Position numbers and translations under genes: made by a program | Notes under the pieces: model-generated | The model's input: only the letters and a program-made list of their open reading frames with translations | Databases searched by the model: none | Told to the model about the DNA's origin: nothing | Origin: Shinella sp. XGS7 | GTDB lineage: Bacteria > Pseudomonadota > Gammaproteobacteria > Burkholderiales > Burkholderiaceae_C | Direction: 5' to 3' | Assembly: GCF_020535565.1 (NCBI RefSeq) | Contig: NZ_CP084758.1 | Span: 1,391,501 to 1,455,500 of the forward strand | DNA length: 64,000 nt | Shown here: positions 58,323-64,000 of the stretch, piece by piece | How the letters are laid out: every line of letters starts with the position of its first letter | Numbering within the stretch: position 1 is the stretch's first letter

Positions 58323-58363
58323 TGCCCCCTTGAGGGGGCGCGCGAAGCGCGTAGGGGGTGGGC
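58323..58363. repeat. REP-like palindromic element
   Basis: CCCCCTTGAGGGGG (58325-58338) is followed by CGCGCGAAGCGCG and GTAGGGGGTGGGC. This compact double-hairpin resembles a repetitive intergenic element common in Comamonadaceae-related genomes. A further hairpin GGATCCGGC/GCCGGTCC precedes it at about 58295-58314. It lies between convergent GST and cytochrome c' genes. Confidence 0.6.
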
Positions 58364-58372
58364 GATGCCCGC

Positions 58373-58834
58373 TCAAGGATTGCGGAAGTCGTCGTGGCAG
58401 GCCTTGCAGGTCTGTGCGGCGGCACCGAAGGCGGTCTTGAGCTGGTCGAGGTTGTTGGCCTTGGCGGCTACGGCCAGCTTGGCCACCTCGTCCTGCATCT
58501 TCTTGGCGGCGGCGTCGAACTTGGCGCGCTCGGTCCAGACATTGGCCTTGGGCGAGCCCTTCTCGGTGCCCGAGGTGCCTTCCACGAAGCCGGCGAAGGG
58601 CAGCTTGGACACATAGGCCACGACATCGGCATTGGCCGCGGCGGCGGCACCGTCGAAGGGCACGCGGCCCTGGGCCATGGCGCCGAGACGACCGAAGTGG
58701 GTGGCCATGACGGTGAAGGAGGACTTGCGGTACTTGACCGCGTCCTCGGGCTTTTGGAACTGGGCGGCCGCGGGCAGGGCGGCACACAGACCGGCCGTGG
58801 CCGTCAGGGCGAGCAGGGCTTGCTTCATGTTCAT
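58373..58834 (-). CDS. Cytochrome c' (class II c-type cytochrome)
   Basis: A 153-residue periplasmic cytochrome with a signal peptide ending AAAQ (about 25), a four-helix-bundle body and the heme-attachment motif CKACH at 143-147 near the C-terminus, the class II layout. The start ATG 58834 is six bases before a second ATG. Cytochromes c' bind nitric oxide and may protect against it. Its divergent neighbour is a b561-type membrane cytochrome that could supply electrons. Confidence 0.93.
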   Translation of the reverse strand: MNMKQALLALTATAGLCAALPAAAQFQKPEDAVKYRKSSFTVMATHFGRLGAMAQGRVPFDGAAAAANADVVAYVSKLPFAGFVEGTSGTEKGSPKANVWTERAKFDAAAKKMQDEVAKLAVAAKANNLDQLKTAFGAAAQTCKACHDDFRNP

Positions 58835-59004
58835 GCTGGGGTCCTCGTGTGGATGGGAAGGGCAATCGCCGGGAACCTGGCGCCGCTGCAGTGTACGGAG
58901 TCCCGGCCGGTCCTGCAGCGCTGTATGTGCGAGGCTGGGCGGGCGAGCGCACATCGGCTATGGTTGCCCCTGCGCGGGGCGTTGGGCCCCGGGAGTTGTT
59001 GCGG

Positions 59005-59685
59005 ATGAATCAAGCGGACTTGCGTGCGGTGCGCGTCTGGGATCTGCCCACCCGGCTCTTCCACTGGGCCCTGGTGCTGTGCGTGCTGGGGGCGGTGCTC
59101 AGCGCCAAGATCGGCGGCAATGCCATGGTCTGGCATATGCGGCTGGGCTATGCGGTGCTGGCCCTGCTGGCGTTTCGACTGCTCTGGGGCCTGGTGGGCG
59201 GGCGCTGGTCGCGCTTCGCGAGCTTTGTGCCGGGGCCGGGGCGGCTGCTGCGCTATCTGAGCGGGCGGGCGCGGCCGGAGGATGAGGTGGGGCACAACCC
59301 GCTGGGGGCCTTCTCGGTGCTGGCCATGCTCGCCTGGCTCTTGCTGCAGGTGGGCTCGGGCCTGATTGCCGATGACGAGATCGCGATCACCGGTCCCCTG
59401 GCGCGCTTTGTGAGCAGCGAGACCAGCCTGGCCTGGACCTCGCACCACAAGAGCTGGGGCCAGTGGGGCATCTACCTGCTGGTGGGCCTGCATCTGGCGG
59501 CGCTTCTGTTCTACGGCCTGGTGAAGCGGCGCAATCTGCTCAAGCCCATGCTGGGTGGCGACAAGCAGCTGCCCGCCAGCGTGCCGGCCTCGCGCGACAC
59601 CCTGGGCACCCGCCTGCTGGCCCTGGCCCTGCTGCTGGCCTGCGCCGCGGGCGTGGCCTGGCTGGTGGGGCTGGGCGCGGCCTGA
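59005..59685 (+). CDS. Cytochrome b561-like (b/b6 domain) membrane protein
   Basis: A 226-residue protein with four to five helices and histidines in LFHWALV, VWHMRLGY, and HHKSWGQWGIYLLVGLHLAALLF that would bind two b-hemes. It matches the cytochrome b/b6 domain family that pairs with periplasmic cytochromes. It is divergent from cytochrome c' by 170 bases. GGGAG precedes ATG 59005. Confidence 0.88.
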   Translation: MNQADLRAVRVWDLPTRLFHWALVLCVLGAVLSAKIGGNAMVWHMRLGYAVLALLAFRLLWGLVGGRWSRFASFVPGPGRLLRYLSGRARPEDEVGHNPLGAFSVLAMLAWLLLQVGSGLIADDEIAITGPLARFVSSETSLAWTSHHKSWGQWGIYLLVGLHLAALLFYGLVKRRNLLKPMLGGDKQLPASVPASRDTLGTRLLALALLLACAAGVAWLVGLGAA

Positions 59686-59721
59686 GCGCCTACCGAGACC
59701 CGCCCGCTACACTGGCCCGCG

Positions 59722-60228
59722 ATGTCCAGCAGTCAAGCTCCCACGCCCCGCATCGATCTGATCAGCCCGACCGACGCCGAGGGCTGGGCCGCCACGCGGG
59801 CCATCCTGCAGGAGTACAGCCAGAGCCTGGCGGTGGACCTGAGCTTCCAGGGCTTCGAGGCCGAACTGCAGGGCCTGCCTGGCGACTATCAGGCGCCGGG
59901 CGGCTTGATGCTGCTGGCCCTGGTGGATGGCGCCGTGGCCGGTTGCGGCGCCTTCCGGCCCCTGCCCGACGCCGATTACGCCAATGCCTGCGAGATGAAG
60001 CGGCTCTATGTGCGGCCGGCTTTCCGCCGCTTCGGCCTGGGACGCACCCTGGCCCAGGCCCTGATGGACCGCGCCACCGAGGCCGGCTACTCGGCCATGC
60101 TGCTGGACACCCTGGACGATATGGAGGCGGCGCGCGGACTCTACGAGAGCCTGGGCTTCGCGGAGGTGCCGCCGTTCTATTTCAATCCGGTGCCCGGTGC
60201 GCACTATCTGAAGGCCGAGCTGGGCTGA
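59722..60228 (+). CDS. GNAT-family N-acetyltransferase
   Basis: A 168-residue acetyltransferase with EMKRLYVRPAFRRFGLGRTLAQALMDRA, the acetyl-CoA-binding core, and AARGLYESLGFAEVPPFYFNP near the end. It lies 36 bases after the cytochrome gene on the same strand. The substrate is unknown. Confidence 0.88.
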   Translation: MSSSQAPTPRIDLISPTDAEGWAATRAILQEYSQSLAVDLSFQGFEAELQGLPGDYQAPGGLMLLALVDGAVAGCGAFRPLPDADYANACEMKRLYVRPAFRRFGLGRTLAQALMDRATEAGYSAMLLDTLDDMEAARGLYESLGFAEVPPFYFNPVPGAHYLKAELG

Positions 60229-60279
60229 TCGGACGCGGCCGCGGGCGGTTACGCCCGGTTCCAGGCTTAGCATGCGCGC

Positions 60280-61203
60280 ATGAGCGCTCCCACTTCTTCT
60301 TCATCCGCCTCGCCCCTTGTCGAATGCGCCGGTCCGCACCGCGCCACCCTGGGTGAGTCGCCCCTGTGGCACGAGCAGGAGCAGTGCCTCTACTACGTGG
60401 ACATTGCCGAGCAGCAGGTCTGGCGCCTGGATCCGGCCAGCGGCGCCAGCCGGCACTGGCAGCTGGACAGCCAACCGGGCTGCATTGCCCTGATCGAAGG
60501 GGGCGGCCTCTTGGTGGCCCAGCGCAACGGCCTGTGGCGCTTGGACCCCGCGAGCGGCGCCCATGAGCGCCTGGCCGCGCCGCCCTATGACCCGGCGCGC
60601 CAGCGCTTCAATGACGGCAAGCCCGATGCCCAGGGCCGCTTCTGGGTGGGCACCATCGATGACGCCCGCCTGCCCGAAGCCGCGCTCTACCGCTACAGCG
60701 GCGGCGAGTTCCGCGCCATGGGGCAGGGCATCGTGACGTCCAACGGCCTGGCCTGGAGCCCGGACCAGGGGCAGTTGTTCTGGAGCGACACCAAGGCGCA
60801 TGAAATCTACCGCCTGCCCTTCGATCCGGCCACGGGTGAGCTGGGTGAGCGTGAGGTCTTCGCGCGCTTCGAGCCGCGCCGCGCCGAGCAGTCCCTGGAC
60901 GATTATGCCGGCCGGCCGGATGGTGCGGCGGTGGATGCTCAGGGCTGCTACTGGGTGGCCATGTTCGAGGGCCAGCGCCTGCTGCGTTTCTCGCCCCGGG
61001 GCGAGCTGCTGCAGACCCTGAGGCTGCCGGTGCGCTGCCCCACCATGCCCACCTTCGGTGATGCCGATCTGCGCACGCTCTACATCACCACCGCGCGCGA
61101 AAAGCGCCCGGCCGAGGAGCTGGCGGCCCAGCCCTGGGCGGGTGGGGTGCTGAAAGTCAGGGTGGAGGTGCCGGGTCTGCCGGCAGCGCGCGTGCGGCTC
61201 TGA
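60280..61203 (+). CDS. SMP-30/gluconolactonase family protein
   Basis: A 307-residue six-bladed beta-propeller enzyme. GESPLWHEQEQCLYYVDI carries the N-terminal metal-binding Glu, RFNDGKPDAQGRFWVGTI and SNGLAWSPDQ carry the Asn/Asp ligands, and PDGAAVDAQGCYWVAMF follows. Family enzymes hydrolyse sugar lactones such as L-arabino- or gluconolactone. No sugar-catabolic genes adjoin it, so the substrate is unclear. Confidence 0.88.
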   Translation: MSAPTSSSSASPLVECAGPHRATLGESPLWHEQEQCLYYVDIAEQQVWRLDPASGASRHWQLDSQPGCIALIEGGGLLVAQRNGLWRLDPASGAHERLAAPPYDPARQRFNDGKPDAQGRFWVGTIDDARLPEAALYRYSGGEFRAMGQGIVTSNGLAWSPDQGQLFWSDTKAHEIYRLPFDPATGELGEREVFARFEPRRAEQSLDDYAGRPDGAAVDAQGCYWVAMFEGQRLLRFSPRGELLQTLRLPVRCPTMPTFGDADLRTLYITTAREKRPAEELAAQPWAGGVLKVRVEVPGLPAARVRL

Positions 61204-61304
61204 GCCGGGCCTGGTGCCCGTTGCGGCGCTTGCCGCGCCCAGGTCGGGATCACCCCCGGGCAGGTCCCGAGACAGGGCTTGTCAGGGAACTGCGGGTTTC
61301 CACA

Positions 61305-61310
61305 TATAAT
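61305..61310 (+). promoter_or_regulatory. -10 element before the atp operon
   Basis: TATAAT, exactly the sigma-70 consensus, stands out in GC-rich sequence 48 bases before atpI. A TTGTCA at 61279-61284 is a possible -35, although the spacer of 20 is long. A promoter for the ATP synthase operon is expected here. Confidence 0.55.
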
Positions 61311-61357
61311 CTTTGGGTTTTGCCGACCGCCCCCAAGCAGACGTGGACCCAAACGAG

Positions 61358-61864
61358 ATGCGCTCAGGACGACTGGACGCGCAACCCGGCTGGGATGACG
61401 ACAGCCAGGGAGATGCGGCCGACGAAGCGGCTTTCAAGGCCCTGACGCGAGAAGAAGCCCAGGCCCTGCGAGCCAAGAATCCTCCCCTCTCGCCCTGGCG
61501 GGTGGTGGCGGCCCAGGCCGCCGCGGGGGTGTTCTGCACCGCGCTCTGGTGGTTGTTCACGCAGGAGGGCGGCAAAGCGTGGTCGGCGCTGTATGGCGCG
61601 ATCGCGGTGGTGGTGCCCAATGCCTTGATGGCCTGGGGCACGACCCGGCGACCGGTGGGTCATGCGGGAGCAGCCTTGCTCTCCATGATGTTCTGGGAGC
61701 TGATCAAGATATTGCTGGTCATTGCCATCCTGGTGGCGGTGGCCAAGACTGCGAGCGATCTGAGTTGGCCAGCCCTGCTGCTGACCATGATCGTGAGCCT
61801 GAAGGTTAATTGGCTGGTCCTGCTCACGCGGGGCCGATTCAAGAAAATTAGCGACGGAAACTGA
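61358..61864 (+). CDS. atpI: ATP synthase subunit I
   Basis: A 168-residue protein with an acidic, polar N-terminal third and four membrane helices after about residue 45 (VVAAQAAAGVFCTALWWLF and later LLTMIVSLKVNWLVLLTRG). AtpI helps assemble the c-ring. It is first in the atp operon and its stop is two bases before atpB. ATG 61358 is used; GTG 61343 in the same frame is an alternative. Confidence 0.85.
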   Translation: MRSGRLDAQPGWDDDSQGDAADEAAFKALTREEAQALRAKNPPLSPWRVVAAQAAAGVFCTALWWLFTQEGGKAWSALYGAIAVVVPNALMAWGTTRRPVGHAGAALLSMMFWELIKILLVIAILVAVAKTASDLSWPALLLTMIVSLKVNWLVLLTRGRFKKISDGN

Positions 61865-61866
61865 AC

Positions 61867-62745
61867 ATGGCAGCCGACGGTCACGCGCCCAGCGCTGGTG
61901 AGTACATCACTCACCACCTGCAGCACTTCCAGAAGAACTTCTCGTTCGAGAGCGTCAAGCAGACGAGCATCGTTGACTTCAGCCTGTTCAACCTGGATTC
62001 GGTCATCTACTCGGTGATCCTGGGCGTGTTCGGCTGCTTCCTGCTGTGGCGCGCCGCCCGCAAGGCCACCTCGGGTGTGCCGGGCCGCTTCCAGGCCGCC
62101 GTGGAAATCCTGTCCGAGATGGTCGAGAACCAGGCCAAGGGCGTGATCCACAACGCCACCAGCCGCAAGCTGGTTTCGCCCCTGGCCCTGACCGTGTTCG
62201 TCTGGATCTTCCTGATGAACGCCATGGACATGCTGCCGGTCGACCTGCTGCCCAAGCTCTGGGGCGACTACTACGCCGCCACCGGCCACGACCCGCACCA
62301 CGCTTATATGCGCGTCGTGCCCACCGCCGACCTGTCCACCACCCTGGGCCTGTCGTTCAGCGTGCTGGTCATGTGCTTCTTCTACAACATCAAGATCAAG
62401 GGTCTGGGTGGCTGGGGCCATGAGCTGATCTCGGCACCGTTTGGCGCCCATCCGGCCCTGTGGCCCTTCAACTTCCTGATGCAGGTGATCGAGTTCGTTG
62501 CCAAGACGGTCTCTCACGGCATGCGACTGTTCGGCAATATGTTTGCCGGCGAGCTGGTGTTCATGCTGATCGCGCTGATGGGTGGCGCGTTCGCGATGAC
62601 GGCTACGGGCATCGGTCTGGCCATCGGCCACATCGTTGCCGGTACGGTGTGGACGCTGTTCCACATTCTTGTGATCACGCTGCAGGCCTTCATCTTCATG
62701 ATGCTGACGCTGATCTATATCGGGCAGGCGCACGACGCGCACTGA
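61867..62745 (+). CDS. atpB: ATP synthase Fo subunit a
   Basis: A 292-residue membrane subunit with GMRLFGNMFAGELVFMLIAL, the helix with the essential arginine of the proton path, and FIFMMLTLIYIGQAHDAH at the C-terminus. It forms the half-channels beside the c-ring. It starts two bases after the atpI stop. Confidence 0.96.
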   Translation: MAADGHAPSAGEYITHHLQHFQKNFSFESVKQTSIVDFSLFNLDSVIYSVILGVFGCFLLWRAARKATSGVPGRFQAAVEILSEMVENQAKGVIHNATSRKLVSPLALTVFVWIFLMNAMDMLPVDLLPKLWGDYYAATGHDPHHAYMRVVPTADLSTTLGLSFSVLVMCFFYNIKIKGLGGWGHELISAPFGAHPALWPFNFLMQVIEFVAKTVSHGMRLFGNMFAGELVFMLIALMGGAFAMTATGIGLAIGHIVAGTVWTLFHILVITLQAFIFMMLTLIYIGQAHDAH

Positions 62746-62798
62746 TCCGGCGAGTTAGTAGTTCTTCCTTTTCTTTCCTTTCTCTCTTTTTCCTCTAG

Positions 62799-63056
<258 letters not shown>

Positions 63057-63093
63057 TTTCCGCCGGACCTTTCACGACTGAAAGGATCGTGCC

Positions 63094-63564
63094 GTGAATA
63101 TCAACGCAACACTGTTCATCCAGGCGATCGTCTTCGCGATCCTGGTGTGGTTCACCATGCGCTTCGTGTGGCCCCCCATCACCAAGGCGCTGGACGAGCG
63201 TGCCCAGAAGATCGCTGACGGCCTGGCCGCGGCTGACAAGGCCAAGACCGAGCTGGCTTCTGCCAACAAGCGCGTCGACGAGCAACTGGCCGCCACCCGC
63301 AACGAGACCGCCAAGCTGCTGTCCGACGCGGAGAAGCGTGCCGCTGCCATCGTGGACGAAGCACGTGGCAAGGCCAATGACGAAGCCGCGAAGATCATCG
63401 CCGCTGCCAAGGCCGAGGCCGAGCAGCAGTCCGTGCGCGCCCGTGAAGCCCTGCGCGAGCAGGTTGCCTCGCTGGCCGTCAAGGGCGCCGAGCAGATCCT
63501 GCAAAAGGAGGTCAACGCCTCCGTTCATGCAGAGCTGCTGGGCCGTCTGAAGACGGAGCTGTAA
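63094..63564 (+). CDS. atpF: ATP synthase Fo subunit b
   Basis: A 156-residue stalk subunit: one N-terminal helix (about 5-27, [22 protein letters not shown]), then a long charged coiled-coil rich in Ala, Lys and Glu. GTG is the start. It connects the a-subunit to the F1 head. Confidence 0.95.
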   Translation: MNINATLFIQAIVFAILVWFTMRFVWPPITKALDERAQKIADGLAAADKAKTELASANKRVDEQLAATRNETAKLLSDAEKRAAAIVDEARGKANDEAAKIIAAAKAEAEQQSVRAREALREQVASLAVKGAEQILQKEVNASVHAELLGRLKTEL

Positions 63565-63566
63565 TC

Positions 63567-64000
63567 ATGGCTGAGCTCGCAACCATTGCCCGGCCTTACG
63601 CCGAAGCGCTCTATCAGGTCGCGGCCAAGCATGACGCGAAGGCCTGGGGTCAGCAGCTCGATGCGCTGGCCCTGGTGGCCCAGGATGCTGAGCTGCGCTC
63701 CTTCGCCGACAACCCCAAGATCACTCCGAAGCAGGTCTTCGATGTGATCGCCTCCGCGGCCAAGCTGCCGCTGGCGGACGGGGTGCAGAACTTTCTGCGT
63801 GCGGTGATCGAGAACGGGCGTCTGGCAGCGCTGCCGGCGGTGGTCGGGCAATTCCATGCCCTGGCCAATGCTGCGGCCGGCGTGGCCGATGCGCAGATCT
63901 TCAGCGCCTACCCCATCGAGCCGGCTCAGCTGGCCGAGGTGGTGGCCACGCTGGAGAAGCGCTTCGGCCGCAAGCTCGAAGCCCAGGTTCAGCTGGAGCC
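63567..64000 (+). CDS. atpH: ATP synthase F1 subunit delta (5' part)
   Basis: The gene starts at ATG 63567, two bases after the atpF stop, and runs off the window end after 144 complete codons. ATIARPYAEALYQVA at the N-terminus and QNFLRAVIENGRLAALPAV are delta-family blocks. Delta caps the F1 head and binds subunit b. The rest of atpAGDC presumably follows outside. Confidence 0.95.
   Translation, partial: MAELATIARPYAEALYQVAAKHDAKAWGQQLDALALVAQDAELRSFADNPKITPKQVFDVIASAAKLPLADGVQNFLRAVIENGRLAALPAVVGQFHALANAAAGVADAQIFSAYPIEPAQLAEVVATLEKRFGRKLEAQVQLE

Overview
The window is GC-rich chromosomal DNA of a betaproteobacterium, most likely of the Roseateles/Pelomonas/Mitsuaria group of Burkholderiales. 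The grounds are a methionine synthase split into two genes, an S-adenosylhomocysteine (SAH) riboswitch, the proteobacterial gshA type, a TorF-porin/PII/AmtB operon with a sigma-54 promoter, a PEP-CTERM protein and the atp operon order. No rRNA, tRNA, CRISPR array, prophage or insertion sequence was seen. Genes are densely packed with many 4-base overlaps.

Layout. 1-5.4 kb: the two halves of methionine synthase, separated by two minus-strand genes; the second half sits behind an SAH riboswitch and looks mosaic. 5.5-12.6 kb: a glycine-zipper protein, a LysR regulator, and a minus-strand operon of a TRAP transporter (dctPQM) plus 5-oxoprolinase (pxpBCA). 12.7-17.2 kb: a ComM/YifB ATPase and the nitrogen operon (porin-glnK-amtB). 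17.2-22.2 kb: a BIME-like repeat, a TraB/GumN protein, gshA and kup. 22.2-30.7 kb: a Fur-box-preceded operon of TonB receptor, exported CobN-like chelatase, ExbB-like protein, DUF2149 protein and ChaN-like lipoprotein. It resembles the Bacteroidota hmuRSTU heme systems and is the most unusual system here.

30.7-43.6 kb: a class II amidotransferase, benE, gshB, a P450 with a divergent AraC regulator, then a siderophore-uptake block (PepSY reductase, two small membrane proteins, TonB receptor with Fur box), an HDOD protein and a divergent MarR/siderophore-interacting-protein pair. 43.7-52.7 kb: assorted genes including a PEP-CTERM SGNH hydrolase, uup, a response regulator, a MocR regulator, and a DUF6502/lipoprotein pair divergent from a PrcB-like lipoprotein. 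52.8-58.3 kb: a seven-gene amino-acid-related run (racemase, aminotransferase, GNAT, PhzF, VOC, AlaX, GST) whose upstream region shares a 20/22-base motif with the MocR gene. 58.3-61.2 kb: cytochrome c', cytochrome b561-like protein, GNAT and SMP-30 protein. 61.3-64 kb: the start of the F1Fo ATP synthase operon (atpI-B-E-F-H), with atpH cut by the window end.

Functional themes are one-carbon/sulfur metabolism (MetH, SAH sensing, GshA/GshB), nitrogen acquisition, iron/heme acquisition under probable Fur control, and amino-acid modification. All assignments come from reading the sequence and from family knowledge; no database search was run.
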